Below, in pieces: positions 16,974 through 25,877 of a stretch of 64,000 nt of DNA (within the stretch, counting starts at the first letter, position 1; every line of letters begins with the position of its first letter). The notes beneath the pieces are model-generated. The model saw only the letters and a list, made by a program, of their open reading frames with translations, had not been told where the DNA came from and ran no database searches. The stretch covers positions 62,001 through 126,000 of the forward strand of contig CANMJD010000001.1 of the NCBI GenBank assembly GCA_947498155.1, given 5' to 3'. Source of the DNA: an uncultured Pseudoruegeria sp. (GTDB lineage Bacteria > Pseudomonadota > Alphaproteobacteria > Rhodobacterales > Rhodobacteraceae). A program made the position numbers and the translations under genes.

Positions 16974-17096
16974 ATGGAAATCATCGCAACTGCCGCTTTT
17001 GCCTTTGCTGCTCTGCTATTGATGGTGCCCTATGTGCGTTCTATCCTGCACGAACCTAAGCGCGTTCCGGTCCGATCGGAGCGCCGTTCTAAGTAA
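16974..17096 (+). CDS. Possible 40-residue single-span membrane protein
   Basis: An ATG at 16974 with AAGGA at 16961-16965 opens a 40-codon frame: one hydrophobic helix (about residues 2-20, ATAAFAFAALLLMV) followed by a basic tail rich in Arg, Pro and Lys. Its last 65 bases overlap the ABC-F gene in another frame. The ribosome site and the helix-plus-basic-tail design favour a real small protein. The overlap argues for caution. The ABC-F start could instead lie further downstream. Confidence 0.45.
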   Translation: MEIIATAAFAFAALLLMVPYVRSILHEPKRVPVRSERRSK

Positions 17097-18657
17097 CCTA
17101 ACCTTTACTTTTCCCATCGGAATCACTGGACTTGTCGGGGCGAATGGCGCGGGCAAGACAACGCTTTTGCGGCTTTTAGCTGGTATTTCCCGCCCTGAAA
17201 CGGGTCAGGTGCTAACTTCCGGGCGCGTTGCCCTACAACATCAAATCAACATTCCGGCGCAACGGGTGGTGGATGTCTTTGATGTGGGCGCGGGCTATGA
17301 TCTGCTGCGCGGGGTGCTGACGGGCACTGACTTCCCTGATGATATGGAAGAAGTGGATTGGACGCTGGATGAGCGTGTGCGCAGCTCCTGTTCAACACTC
17401 GGTCTTCAGATTGAACCAGATCAGCAGATTGCATCGCTTAGCGGGGGACAACGGATTCGGCTATCGCTTGCGGCTTGCTTGTTTCAAGAGCCTGATATTC
17501 TGTTGCTGGACGAGCCGACCAACAATCTGGACGCCGAGGGCATCGGATTTGTACGACAGGTTCTAGGTGCGTTTGAGGGTATTGTGGTGATGGCCAGCCA
17601 TGATCGCCAGTTGCTTGAAATGGCTGATGGTATTCTGGCGCTGCAGGGCGGTCATTGTCGGTTTGTCGGCGGAAATTATACCGCTTTTCAGGCCGAAGAA
17701 CGCGCCCGCCGCGCCCGTGCCACTGCGGCAATGGCGGATGCCAAAAAGGCGATACACACAGCAAAGCAAGAGGCTGCCAAAGCCGACATGCGCCGTGCCC
17801 GCGCCGCCCGTTTGGGCAAGCAAAAACGGACGTGTGGAAGCCAGCCTAAAATCGCTATGGATGCCAAGGCCGATAAGGCCACTTCGGCGATGTCACGCGC
17901 GGCGAAAGAACAGATGCAACGTTCTGAAATAGCGCATAAATCCCTGGATCAAGCCGCCGCCGATATGCCGCGCGATCTGGACGTGGATATGGCGCTGTCT
18001 GCAGTGTCTTTGGCCGCGCAAAAAACCATTGCAAGCTGCACGCGGCTGTCTTTAAGCCTTGGGCAGAAATCTGTGTTGCGGGATATTTCATTTACGCTTC
18101 ACGGGCCTGAACGCATGGCGATAAAGGCTGCGAACGGGGCCGGTAAAACCCAATTATTGCGCTGTCTGATGGGCCTGCAATTGCCAAGTCAGGGTGAGGC
18201 CAAAATTCATGTGCCCTATGCCTATCTTGATCAGGAGTCAGCAGGGCTCGCCGGCGATGAAACCCTGTTGCAAGCCTACGAACGTCAGCACCCGACGGCG
18301 GAGCACAATCTGTGTCATGCCGCGCTGGCGCGCTTCGGGTTTCGGGCTGATGCCGCGCATCGTTTTGCCCATGCACTAAGTGGCGGGGAGCGGATGCGGG
18401 CGGCTTTATCCATTGCATTGGCGGGTCCGACACCGCCGGAGCTTCTTATTCTGGATGAACCGACCAACCATCTTGATTTGATCGCCTTGTCTGAAATTGA
18501 GTCGGTTTTACGGGCCTATAGGGGCGCGGTTTTGGTGGTTTCCCATGATGAAACCTTTTTGAAAGAAATCGGTATTACAAAAGTGTTGCGGCTTCATCCC
18601 GACCATAAAAAAGGCTCGGCAAATTCGATCGAATTACCAGATGGGTCGCGGATATAG
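17032..18657 (+). CDS. ABC-F family ATPase (ribosome-associated type)
   Basis: The 541-residue protein holds two nucleotide-binding domains and no membrane domain. NBD1 has P-loop GANGAGKT (36-43), signature LSGGQ (136-140) and Walker B LLLDEP. A basic linker spans roughly 220-300. NBD2 has signature LSGGE (449-453) and Walker B LILDEPTNHLD. ABC-F proteins act at the ribosome. Oddly, the second P-loop reads AANGAGKT (366-373), losing the usual first glycine. The start at 17032 has no good ribosome site and overlaps the small membrane ORF. The 3' end overlaps the convergent VOC gene by 64 bases. Confidence 0.87.
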   Translation: MCVLSCTNLSAFRSDRSAVLSNLTFTFPIGITGLVGANGAGKTTLLRLLAGISRPETGQVLTSGRVALQHQINIPAQRVVDVFDVGAGYDLLRGVLTGTDFPDDMEEVDWTLDERVRSSCSTLGLQIEPDQQIASLSGGQRIRLSLAACLFQEPDILLLDEPTNNLDAEGIGFVRQVLGAFEGIVVMASHDRQLLEMADGILALQGGHCRFVGGNYTAFQAEERARRARATAAMADAKKAIHTAKQEAAKADMRRARAARLGKQKRTCGSQPKIAMDAKADKATSAMSRAAKEQMQRSEIAHKSLDQAAADMPRDLDVDMALSAVSLAAQKTIASCTRLSLSLGQKSVLRDISFTLHGPERMAIKAANGAGKTQLLRCLMGLQLPSQGEAKIHVPYAYLDQESAGLAGDETLLQAYERQHPTAEHNLCHAALARFGFRADAAHRFAHALSGGERMRAALSIALAGPTPPELLILDEPTNHLDLIALSEIESVLRAYRGAVLVVSHDETFLKEIGITKVLRLHPDHKKGSANSIELPDGSRI

Positions 18658-19010
18658 AGCGATCTGGCCCCGTTGGGCCATTGAAAATCGGCCTCGATGT
18701 TGATGTTGTGTTCGGCGAACAGCTTTAACCAGCTTTGAAGTGCGGCTTTGTCAGCCGTAAAACACATATGCCCCGCCCCAACCGCGCCATGCGCGGGCAC
18801 AGGGAAACGGGCCTTTGTATCGCTTGTGTTTGTTTCACTTGCATTAAAAATCAGCAAAATATTACGGCCGACCCGATAGAAGATATGGCGATTCCCGACC
18901 CTTTGGATCATCTCAAGACCTAACAAACCGCCATAAAACCGGGCAGCCGCGTCTAGATCGCTGACATAGAGAGCAGTTTCAAGAATTTCTGTGAGTTTAG
19001 GCGCTGTCAT
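18594..19010 (-). CDS. VOC superfamily protein (glyoxalase-like)
   Basis: The 138-residue protein has the paired VOC modules: LETALYVSDLDAAARFYGG at the start, and GHMCFTADKAALQSW then YIRDPSGNSIEF at the end. The metal ligands expected in such folds (E near 8, H near 75, E near 130) appear retained, suggesting a metal-dependent lyase, dioxygenase or resistance role. The start ATG 19010 avoids an unconserved N-terminal extension. Its last 64 bases overlap the end of the ABC-F gene on the other strand. Confidence 0.85.
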   Translation of the reverse strand: MTAPKLTEILETALYVSDLDAAARFYGGLLGLEMIQRVGNRHIFYRVGRNILLIFNASETNTSDTKARFPVPAHGAVGAGHMCFTADKAALQSWLKLFAEHNINIEADFQWPNGARSLYIRDPSGNSIEFAEPFLWSG

Positions 19011-19172
19011 CTTCCTGTCATCCTGAACCCCTACTGCTTGCGTAAGAATAGCGCATATTGTGGGGCTTGTCAGGTGATGAACGCCATATATAGTGAACCT
19101 AGAACCGGGGCGGACGCTGCCCGCCTTGGCCACTGATCCGACGGAGCAGCAGCCACGGAGATTTCTGAAACA

Positions 19173-19757
19173 ATGGACGGCGATTTCAGAACTGATTTTG
19201 TAAGAGAACCACACAGCCTGAAGCAACATCCTGCTTTGGTGTTAAATGCGGATTATCGGCCGCTTTCCTATTATCCCTTGTCGTTGTGGCCGTGGCAGGA
19301 AGCCGTCAAAGCGGCCTTTCTGGAACGGGTTGATATCGTTGCTGAATATGACACGGTAGTGCGAAGTCCCTCGACCGAGATCAGGGTCCCATCGGTTGTT
19401 GTCCTGAAAGAATTTGTCAAACCTCAAAAGCGCGTGGCCTTCACGCGCTTTAATTTATTTTTAAGGGATGAATTCTGCTGTCAATACTGCGGGTCGCGCG
19501 GTGATTTGACCTTTGATCACGTCGTGCCTCGGGCTGCTGGCGGGGTGACCAGTTGGGAAAACGTGGTGGCGGCCTGTTCGCCGTGTAATCTGCGCAAGGG
19601 GAGTAAATCCTTGCGCCAGTCTGGTCTTGCCCTGCGTAAACCGCCCCGCCAACCCGCCGCAGAAGAAATGCGCAATGTCGGGCGGAAATTCCCGCCAAAC
19701 TTCTTGCATGACAGCTGGATGGATTTCCTCTATTGGGATACGGAACTGGACGCTTAA
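19173..19757 (+). CDS. HNH endonuclease family protein
   Basis: The 194-residue protein carries an HNH nuclease motif in its second half: CCQYCGSRGDLTFDHVVP, then GGVTSWENVVAACSPCNLRKGS. This gives a four-cysteine zinc site (CxxC twice) framing the catalytic D-H and N. The N-terminal half (PALVLNADYRPLSYYPLS) is the standard lead-in of a widespread chromosomal HNH family of unknown function. The gene is single and not part of a recognisable restriction or defence set. Start ATG 19173. Confidence 0.9.
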   Translation: MDGDFRTDFVREPHSLKQHPALVLNADYRPLSYYPLSLWPWQEAVKAAFLERVDIVAEYDTVVRSPSTEIRVPSVVVLKEFVKPQKRVAFTRFNLFLRDEFCCQYCGSRGDLTFDHVVPRAAGGVTSWENVVAACSPCNLRKGSKSLRQSGLALRKPPRQPAAEEMRNVGRKFPPNFLHDSWMDFLYWDTELDA

Positions 19758-19790
19758 AGCGATATATGTCAGTAACTTATGGGGGTATTT

Positions 19791-20744
19791 TCACCCAGAG
19801 CAACTGGCCCCGCCCAAGACGCAGAATTTGGCGCAATGAGGGTGATTTAGCTGAACCGGTTTTTCGGCTTCTTCCAAGGTTTCGCCAAGATCAAAATCGG
19901 GTTCATAGGGCAATAGTGTGCAGGCAATCACAGAAGGCTTAGCCGCCCCGCGATGTTTCACAACCATACGTGACGAGGCACACATTACGCTGTTTGGATT
20001 TACATCAAGTATACCCCAGCAAGCGGTTGTAATTTCTGGAACTTCTACGGTTTCATCCATTTCCGGAAACAGCACAGTTCGCGCCGGATCATGGGGGTCG
20101 ATGTCATAGCCATGCGTGGCAAACAGCGTTCCAAAGGCGGCGCGTGCCTCAGCCTCGCTTTCTTGCCAGAGCTGCCGTCCGGCAACCGCCAGAGATGCCC
20201 CCTGGCTCTTAAGCCAGTTCATTCCCAGAATCGTTTTGTCAAAACTGCCCTTGCCGCGAATGTCATCATGTTGGGCAGCAGACCAGTGATCCAGCGAGAT
20301 GCGAAAGGTGATTTTATCCCGAAATTGCGCAATCAACTCGCCCAGCGGTTGCTGCACGGTTTTGCGCATCATAGGGGCCATGGCGTTGGTTAGGACCAAG
20401 ACCTCATAGCCACGCAGTAGGGCGCGTCGCATCATTTCAACCATTTGCGGGTTCATAAACGGCTCACCACCGGTAAATCCGATTTCGCGCACCTGCCAGC
20501 GACGTGTTTCCAGTTGGTCCAGATAGTCCGAAACCTCGTCGGCTGTCAGATAGACCAGCGCGTCATTGGTCGGAGAAGATTCGATATAGCAATTTACGCA
20601 GGCGATATTGCACAGGGTACCGGTATTAAACCAAAGCGTTTGCGGATCCTGCAGCGCAACAGATGCCCGGGTCTCGCCTTTGGCGGTCACAAAGGGGTCG
20701 ATAAATTTGCCCGCATTGGCCGTCTGGATGGGAGTATCTTTCAT
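19791..20744 (-). CDS. Radical SAM protein with C-terminal cysteine cluster
   Basis: The SAM [4Fe-4S] site is C45-x3-C49-x2-C52 (GTLCNIACVNC), followed by GGEP at 92-95. The C-terminal third has further cysteines (ACWG, VMCASS, IACTLL, then C304, C308, C315), the pattern of a SPASM/twitch-like auxiliary cluster. Length is 317 residues. Such proteins modify peptides, cofactors or small molecules. No precursor peptide, maturase or quinone gene is adjacent, so the substrate is unknown. It is divergent from zwf and convergent with the HNH gene. Confidence 0.87.
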   Translation of the reverse strand: MKDTPIQTANAGKFIDPFVTAKGETRASVALQDPQTLWFNTGTLCNIACVNCYIESSPTNDALVYLTADEVSDYLDQLETRRWQVREIGFTGGEPFMNPQMVEMMRRALLRGYEVLVLTNAMAPMMRKTVQQPLGELIAQFRDKITFRISLDHWSAAQHDDIRGKGSFDKTILGMNWLKSQGASLAVAGRQLWQESEAEARAAFGTLFATHGYDIDPHDPARTVLFPEMDETVEVPEITTACWGILDVNPNSVMCASSRMVVKHRGAAKPSVIACTLLPYEPDFDLGETLEEAEKPVQLNHPHCAKFCVLGGASCSG

Positions 20745-20830
20745 GATGCCTGCGCCTTGGTTTGTGTTGAAATACAGTGCTATATTGCGGGACGCTGTGT
20801 GAAAAGGGCCTCACGTCCGGTTTGACGCAG

Positions 20831-20858
20831 TTGTGATAGAGTGCGGCAGTGCTAGACT
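20831..20858 (+). promoter_or_regulatory. Possible zwf promoter
   Basis: TTGTGA (20831-20836) and TAGACT (20853-20858) are 16 bp apart and would start transcription near 20865. The LacI-type palindrome then lies about 24-35 bases downstream of the start, suitable for repression. The match to consensus is moderate. Confidence 0.35.
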
Positions 20859-20881
20859 TGTAGGACGCGAGGGGGTAATAA

Positions 20882-20914
20882 GCCCTCGTTAGCGCTAACA
20901 ATTCAATCGAGGGC
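20882..20914 (+). promoter_or_regulatory. zwf leader hairpin covering the ribosome binding site
   Basis: GCCCTCG (20882-20888) pairs with CGAGGGC (20908-20914). The right arm includes the GAGGG that serves as ribosome site for the ATG at 20918, so folding would hide it. The intervening 19 bases contain most of the GTTAGCGCTAAC palindrome, which itself can form a competing short stem. Confidence 0.5.
20888..20899. promoter_or_regulatory. LacI-type operator before zwf
   Basis: GTTAGCGCTAAC is a perfect 12-bp palindrome with the central CG typical of LacI/GalR-family operators. It lies 18 bp before the zwf start. A LacI-family repressor of central carbohydrate metabolism is the likely partner, but no such regulator gene is in the window. 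Confidence 0.5.
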
Positions 20915-20917
20915 AAT

Positions 20918-22369
20918 ATGGTTTCGCGCGTTATTCCGGTCGATCCGTTCGATCTAGTCATCTTTGGCGGTACGGGTGATCTTGCCCATCGCAAAATCCT
21001 GCCGGGTTTGTATCTTCGGTATCTGTCGGGACAAATGCCGGAAGGCTCGCGCATTATCGGCGCGGCGCGAACCGAACAGGATTCGGATGCCTTTCGGGCC
21101 TTTGTCAAAACCGGCATTGATGAATTTGTCGCAGAAGACAAACAAGACAGCGAGGCGGTTGAACGTTTTCTGTCTCATATCGAATATGTGCGTGTGGATG
21201 CCAAGGGCACAGATGGCTGGTCTGATCTCAAGGATTTGATGCGCGATGGCGTGATCAAGGCTTTCTACTTCTCGGTTGCACCTTCGCTGTTTGGCGATCT
21301 GGCCGAACGGTTGCACCTGAATGGCATTGCCGATGGTGAATCGCGCATCGTGGTGGAAAAACCTTTTGGCCGTGATCTGGCCAGCGCCAAGGCGCTGAAT
21401 TCTGTACTGGCCGAACATTTCGACGAAACACAGATTTACCGGATCGATCATTATCTGGGCAAGGAAACCGTCCAGAACCTGATGGCGGTGCGCTTTGGCA
21501 ATATCCTGTTTGAACCACTGTGGAACGCGCAATACATCGATCATATCCAGATCACGGTGTCTGAAACCGTCGGTGTCGGCGGACGCGGCGGCTATTATGA
21601 CAAATCCGGTGCCATGCGCGATATGGTGCAAAACCACCTGATGCAGCTTTTGTGCCTGATCGCGATGGAGCCGCCAGCGCAGTTTGATCCGGATGCGGTG
21701 CGCGATGAAAAGCTGAAGGTGATCCGTGCCCTTGATCCTGTGCCCTCCAAAGATATCGTGCGCGGCCAGTATCGTGCCGACGGGGATGAACCTGCGTACC
21801 GAGAAGATGCGGGCGATCCCAATTCGCACACCGAAAGCTTTATTGCGATGAAGGTGCAAGTTTCCAACTGGCGTTGGTCCGGCACGCCGATTTACCTGCG
21901 AACCGGTAAAAAGCTGCGGGCGCGGGCCAGTGAAATCGCCGTGGTGTTCAAAGACCCGCCGCATTCGATTTTCGGTGTTCAAGAAGGACGGCGCGGCAAT
22001 GTGCTGGTGATCCGCTTGCAACCCGATGAGGGCATGAACTTGCGCGTAACCATCAAAGAACCCGGTCCGGGTGGCATGCGTCTGATGGAAGTGCCACTGG
22101 ACATGAGCTTTGCCGATGCCGTTGGCGGGGCAGGCGATGATGTGCCGGATGCCTATGAGCGGCTGATCATGGATGTGATCCGTGGCAACCAAACTCTGTT
22201 CATGCGAGGCGATGAGGTAGAGGCCGCTTGGGCTTGGACCGATCCGATGATCAACCGCTGGGAAGACAATGGCGATATCCCGGAGCCTTATGACGCCGGA
22301 AGTTCGGGGCCGGATGGCTCGCTTGCGCTGTTGGTGCGGGATGGCCGACGCTGGCGGGAGGTCAAATAA
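20918..22369 (+). CDS. zwf: Glucose-6-phosphate 1-dehydrogenase
   Basis: The enzyme oxidises glucose-6-phosphate to 6-phosphogluconolactone with NAD(P)+, the entry to the Entner-Doudoroff and oxidative pentose phosphate routes. The Rossmann motif is GGTGDLAHRKILP (about residues 12-24). The catalytic signature is RIDHYLGKE. Length is 483 residues. It is the first gene of zwf-pgl-pgi, with a 1-base overlap with pgl (TAATG). The leader carries a LacI-type palindrome within an RBS-covering hairpin. Confidence 0.97.
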   Translation: MVSRVIPVDPFDLVIFGGTGDLAHRKILPGLYLRYLSGQMPEGSRIIGAARTEQDSDAFRAFVKTGIDEFVAEDKQDSEAVERFLSHIEYVRVDAKGTDGWSDLKDLMRDGVIKAFYFSVAPSLFGDLAERLHLNGIADGESRIVVEKPFGRDLASAKALNSVLAEHFDETQIYRIDHYLGKETVQNLMAVRFGNILFEPLWNAQYIDHIQITVSETVGVGGRGGYYDKSGAMRDMVQNHLMQLLCLIAMEPPAQFDPDAVRDEKLKVIRALDPVPSKDIVRGQYRADGDEPAYREDAGDPNSHTESFIAMKVQVSNWRWSGTPIYLRTGKKLRARASEIAVVFKDPPHSIFGVQEGRRGNVLVIRLQPDEGMNLRVTIKEPGPGGMRLMEVPLDMSFADAVGGAGDDVPDAYERLIMDVIRGNQTLFMRGDEVEAAWAWTDPMINRWEDNGDIPEPYDAGSSGPDGSLALLVRDGRRWREVK

Positions 22370-23043
22370 TGGAATTTGTTACCTATCCTGACCGCGAAAT
22401 CATGATGATCCAGCTGGCCGATAAAATCGCCAGCGAATTGATGATGATCCTGCGCCATGAAGACCGCGTCAGCCTTGCCGTGCCAGGGGGCACAACACCG
22501 GGGCCGATTTTTGATGATCTCTGTGCGGTGGATCTGGATTGGGAGCGCGTTGATATCTTGCTGACAGATGAACGCTGGGTGCCGGAAAGCTCTGAGCGCT
22601 CCAACACACGGTTGCTGCGCGAACGCCTTTTGACCAACAAAGCGGCGGCGGCAAATCTGATCCCGCTTTATGCGGATGCGCCAACCCCCGAGGACAAATT
22701 GTCCGAACTTTCTGACCGCATCGACGGCATTCTGCCGCTCTCGGTTTGCTTGTTGGGTATGGGGGCGGATATGCACACCGCGAGCCTGTTTCCCGGTGCT
22801 GATCTATTGGCCGAAGGCTTGGCCGCCGATGCGCCCGCCCTTTTGCCGATGCGTGCGCCAACAGCGCCCGAACCCCGTATTACGCTGACGGCGCGGGTGC
22901 TTAACAGCGCATTGGAAAAACACATTGTAATAACAGGGGTGGAAAAGCGCGAAGCATTCGAGCGCGCCAAGGCTTTACACGATCCGATGCAAGCCCCTGT
23001 TTCCGCTATTTTTAAAGACGCAACAATTCATTGGGCTGAATGA
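22369..23043 (+). CDS. pgl: 6-phosphogluconolactonase
   Basis: The 224-residue enzyme hydrolyses 6-phosphogluconolactone. Family blocks are [25 protein letters not shown] and [15 protein letters not shown] (here D replaces the common G in GxDGHTASLFP). It overlaps zwf by one base and pgi by four, so all three enzymes are coupled in translation. Confidence 0.93.
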   Translation: MEFVTYPDREIMMIQLADKIASELMMILRHEDRVSLAVPGGTTPGPIFDDLCAVDLDWERVDILLTDERWVPESSERSNTRLLRERLLTNKAAAANLIPLYADAPTPEDKLSELSDRIDGILPLSVCLLGMGADMHTASLFPGADLLAEGLAADAPALLPMRAPTAPEPRITLTARVLNSALEKHIVITGVEKREAFERAKALHDPMQAPVSAIFKDATIHWAE

Positions 23044-24656
23044 TTATGACTTGGAACACGCTGACTGACCTTCATCAATCTGTCGCTGCGCGCAGTATTC
23101 TTTCTTTGTTTGACGACGCAGAACGGGCGGGCGCGTTTTCAGCCGGCTTTGACGGGCTGCTGTTTGATTTTTCCAAAACAAATATCGATGCCGATATCAT
23201 GGCTGCGTTGATTGCGCTGGCTAAAGACAGCGGTGTTGAGGCGCGGCGGACTGCGATGTTCACTGGCGAAAAGATCAATGAAACCGAAGAGCGCGCGGTG
23301 CTGCATACCGCACTACGCAATCTGGATGACCGCCCGATTTTTGTTGATGGTCAGGATGTCATGCCGGGTGTTCTGGATACATTGCACCGGATGGAAAAAT
23401 TCGCCAAGGACGTGCGCTCCGGGGCCTTTACGGGGCAGGGTGGCGCGATCACTGATGTGGTGAATATCGGCATCGGCGGGTCTGATCTGGGGCCGGTCAT
23501 GGGAACCTTGGCGCTGTCACCCTATCATGATGGTCCCAAGGTGCATTATGTGTCCAATGTCGATGGTGCGCATATTGCTGATACGCTTAAGGGGCTGAAC
23601 GCCGAAACCACGCTGGTGATCGTGGCTTCCAAGACCTTTACCACCATCGAAACCATGACCAATGCCAATACCGCCAAAGCCTGGATGGCCGAAACCGTTG
23701 CCGATCCGGGGGCGCAATTCGCGGCCCTTTCTTCCAACGGGGAAAAAACATCGGCTTATGGTATTGATCCGGAACGTGTTTTCGGGTTCGAGGATTGGGT
23801 CGGCGGGCGCTATTCGATGTGGGGGCCTATTGGTCTCCCGCTGATGTTGGCCATTGGACCGGACAATTTCCGCGCCTTTCTTGAAGGTGGATTGTCTATG
23901 GATAAACACTTCTGCGAGGCCGGTTTGGACGAAAACCTGCCGGTGCTGCTGGCGTTGGTCGGGGTCTGGCATAACCAGATTTGCGGCTATGCCACGCGGG
24001 CGGTTTTACCCTATGAACAGCGCCTGTCGCGTTTGCCCGCCTATTTGCAGCAGCTGGAAATGGAATCCAACGGCAAATCTGTGCAGATGGACGGCAGCCC
24101 GCTGGCGGGCAATTGCGGCCCCGTTGTCTGGGGCGAACCGGGTACAAACGGGCAGCATGCGTTTTATCAGTTGATCCATCAGGGTACGCGGGTTGTGCCG
24201 TGCGAATTTATGGCGGGTGCCGCAGGATTTGAAGACGAACTTGCCCATCAGCATACCTTGCTGTTGGCCAATTGTCTGGCCCAGTCAGAGGCCCTGCTGC
24301 GCGGGCGTTCTCTGGACGAAGCGCGGGCCATCATGGCGGACAAAGGTCTGAGCGGTGATGAACTGGAGCGTCAGGCCAAACATCGGGTCTTCCCCGGAAA
24401 TCGTCCGTCAACGACCTTGCTTTATCCAAAGCTGACCCCGCGTGTTCTGGGCCAGATCATTGCCCTTTATGAGCATCGTGTGTTTGTCGAAGGGGTGATT
24501 TTAGGCGTGAATTCCTATGATCAATGGGGGGTTGAGCTTGGCAAAGAGCTTGCCGTTGCGCTGCAAGATGTGGTTACCGGAGAGGCTTCCTCTGAAGGTA
24601 AAGACGGATCAACCGCGCAATTGGTGGCCTATATTGGCGCAAACCGCGCTGGTTGA
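23040..24656 (+). CDS. pgi: Glucose-6-phosphate isomerase
   Basis: The 538-residue enzyme interconverts glucose-6-phosphate and fructose-6-phosphate. Sugar-isomerase motifs present are [38 protein letters not shown] and the C-terminal [14 protein letters not shown] signature. It starts at ATG 23040 overlapping the pgl stop; a second ATG two codons later (23046) is equally possible. A terminator follows. Confidence 0.96.
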   Translation: MIMTWNTLTDLHQSVAARSILSLFDDAERAGAFSAGFDGLLFDFSKTNIDADIMAALIALAKDSGVEARRTAMFTGEKINETEERAVLHTALRNLDDRPIFVDGQDVMPGVLDTLHRMEKFAKDVRSGAFTGQGGAITDVVNIGIGGSDLGPVMGTLALSPYHDGPKVHYVSNVDGAHIADTLKGLNAETTLVIVASKTFTTIETMTNANTAKAWMAETVADPGAQFAALSSNGEKTSAYGIDPERVFGFEDWVGGRYSMWGPIGLPLMLAIGPDNFRAFLEGGLSMDKHFCEAGLDENLPVLLALVGVWHNQICGYATRAVLPYEQRLSRLPAYLQQLEMESNGKSVQMDGSPLAGNCGPVVWGEPGTNGQHAFYQLIHQGTRVVPCEFMAGAAGFEDELAHQHTLLLANCLAQSEALLRGRSLDEARAIMADKGLSGDELERQAKHRVFPGNRPSTTLLYPKLTPRVLGQIIALYEHRVFVEGVILGVNSYDQWGVELGKELAVALQDVVTGEASSEGKDGSTAQLVAYIGANRAG

Positions 24657-24687
24657 TCCGCCGACAAACTATTTGCTCATAATTCTG

Positions 24688-24725
24688 AAAGCGTGGCACC
24701 TTGGTGTCGCGCTTTTTGCTTTTTC
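24688..24725 (+). terminator. Terminator of the zwf-pgl-pgi operon
   Basis: An imperfect stem between AAAGCG-TGGCACC and GGTGTC-GCGCTTT is closed by a 2-base loop region and followed by two T-runs (24713-24717 and 24720-24724). It lies about 30 bp after the pgi stop. Confidence 0.72.
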
Positions 24726-24840
24726 ATAGCTGTCGTGGTGTGGGGACGACAACGGGCCAAAATGCCGTTAAAGCTATTGAAACTCACCCGCCGATCAAAG
24801 GCTTGATCCTCAACGTAAAGACAATTTGGTGCTCCAGCCT

Positions 24841-25734
24841 ATGCCGCACAGCCAACAGTCCGATCATCGTGTTCTTGCCGTCATCCGCAGCCATCGTTTT
24901 GCGCAGGATGAGGCCCGTCTGGCATCTCAGCTCAGTGAGAGTTTTGGCGCAGAAAACACACTGTTTGCGATGGATGAACGGGCAGGGTCGGTGGAAACTG
25001 CAGATTGGAAAAAAACGACGGTCAGGGCGGATTTATTGGTGCCGGATGGCCCCTTACCACAAGATTGGGGCTGGCGCTGCGGGGACCTTTGCTATTATTC
25101 GGCGCGAGTGGCGCGGCCGGACTATGACGGATATCTTTTGGTCGAATCTGACGTTTTTGCCCGCCCGGATGGATTTTCCCGGCTTAGGGATTTCATTGCA
25201 GAGGCCAGACCGGTGGCCTTGGCAGCGGAGCTTGGGCGCTATCCGCAGCCGCAAAAATTTTCCGAACACCTGCCGCGCGTTGGCCATCGCCGCAAGCTTG
25301 GTTGTATCTTTCCGCTCACTTATGCCTCTGCTGCGGTGGTGGATTCCATGCAGGCACTGCGTAACCGATTGGCTGCAGCCTTAAAGGACGATGTCACATC
25401 GGGTTCCTATCCTAATGATGAGGCGATTTTGGCGGCGGGGGCTGCTGAAAACGGCAATGGTCAGGATCTGTTCAACTGTTTGCCGGACCTCTTTGATCCG
25501 GCGTGGTTCCACACCAATCCGCCACATTTACTAGAGGCGCTGGAGCGCGCCACAGCCGCGCAGGCACCGGGGTTTTCACATCCTGCCGTGTGTTTGGACC
25601 GTGTTGTAAGCCAATTGTCTGCCCCCGTTGATCCGGCGGCGAAATCTTTTAAAACCTACGGCCGTCGCAGATTGCGCAAAGTGCTCAAGGAAGCCAATGC
25701 AGACGAGCGCCAGAAAATCGAAGCGCTGCTTTAG
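24841..25734 (+). CDS. Conserved protein of unknown function, possible glycosyltransferase fold
   Basis: The product, 297 residues from ATG 24841, resembles no family I can name with confidence. It has no signal peptide or membrane helix. The segment YDGYLLVESDVFARPDGF (about residues 96-113) reads like the acidic motif of GT-A glycosyltransferases (a strand ending E-S-D), and later YPNDEAILAAGAAENG resembles an acceptor-side loop. A glycosyltransferase-like role is therefore possible but only inferred. In-frame TTG 24826 and GTG 24829 are alternative starts, and none has a clear ribosome site. The gene stands alone between the zwf terminator and the tRNA. Confidence 0.75.
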   Translation: MPHSQQSDHRVLAVIRSHRFAQDEARLASQLSESFGAENTLFAMDERAGSVETADWKKTTVRADLLVPDGPLPQDWGWRCGDLCYYSARVARPDYDGYLLVESDVFARPDGFSRLRDFIAEARPVALAAELGRYPQPQKFSEHLPRVGHRRKLGCIFPLTYASAAVVDSMQALRNRLAAALKDDVTSGSYPNDEAILAAGAAENGNGQDLFNCLPDLFDPAWFHTNPPHLLEALERATAAQAPGFSHPAVCLDRVVSQLSAPVDPAAKSFKTYGRRRLRKVLKEANADERQKIEALL

Positions 25735-25750
25735 TCATCTTGGAAAGGAT

Positions 25751-25824
25751 TGGAGCGGGTAACGAGAATCGAACTCGTAACTAAAGCTTGGGAAGCTGCC
25801 GTGATACCTTTTCACCATACCCGC
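25751..25824 (-). tRNA. tRNA-Gly (anticodon CCC)
   Basis: The 74-base minus-strand sequence folds into a cloverleaf. The acceptor GCGGGTA/TACCCGC is perfect, the D stem is GTGA/TCAC, the anticodon loop is TTCCCAA (anticodon CCC), the T arm is ACGAG-TTCGATT-CTCGT, the discriminator is U, and CCA is encoded. The anticodon stem is imperfect: a C-U mismatch at 28-42 and a G-U pair at 27-43. Glycine identity follows from the anticodon and acceptor stem. Confidence 0.95.
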
Positions 25825-25877
25825 GTCCGAAGCATGATCTACGATCTTGCCAGTGAGGGGTCAAGAGAAGGTTAAAG

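Noticed and set aside
19173-19757. Defence or restriction system around the HNH nuclease
   Set aside because: No methyltransferase, helicase or toxin partner is adjacent. The protein matches a common stand-alone chromosomal HNH family.
20954-22192. 412-codon open frame antisense to zwf
   Set aside because: It mirrors the codon bias of zwf, is His/Gln/Ile-rich without recognisable domains, and lies wholly inside a certain gene. The same holds for other long antisense frames, for example opposite cysS, cimA, alaS and the corrinoid activator gene.
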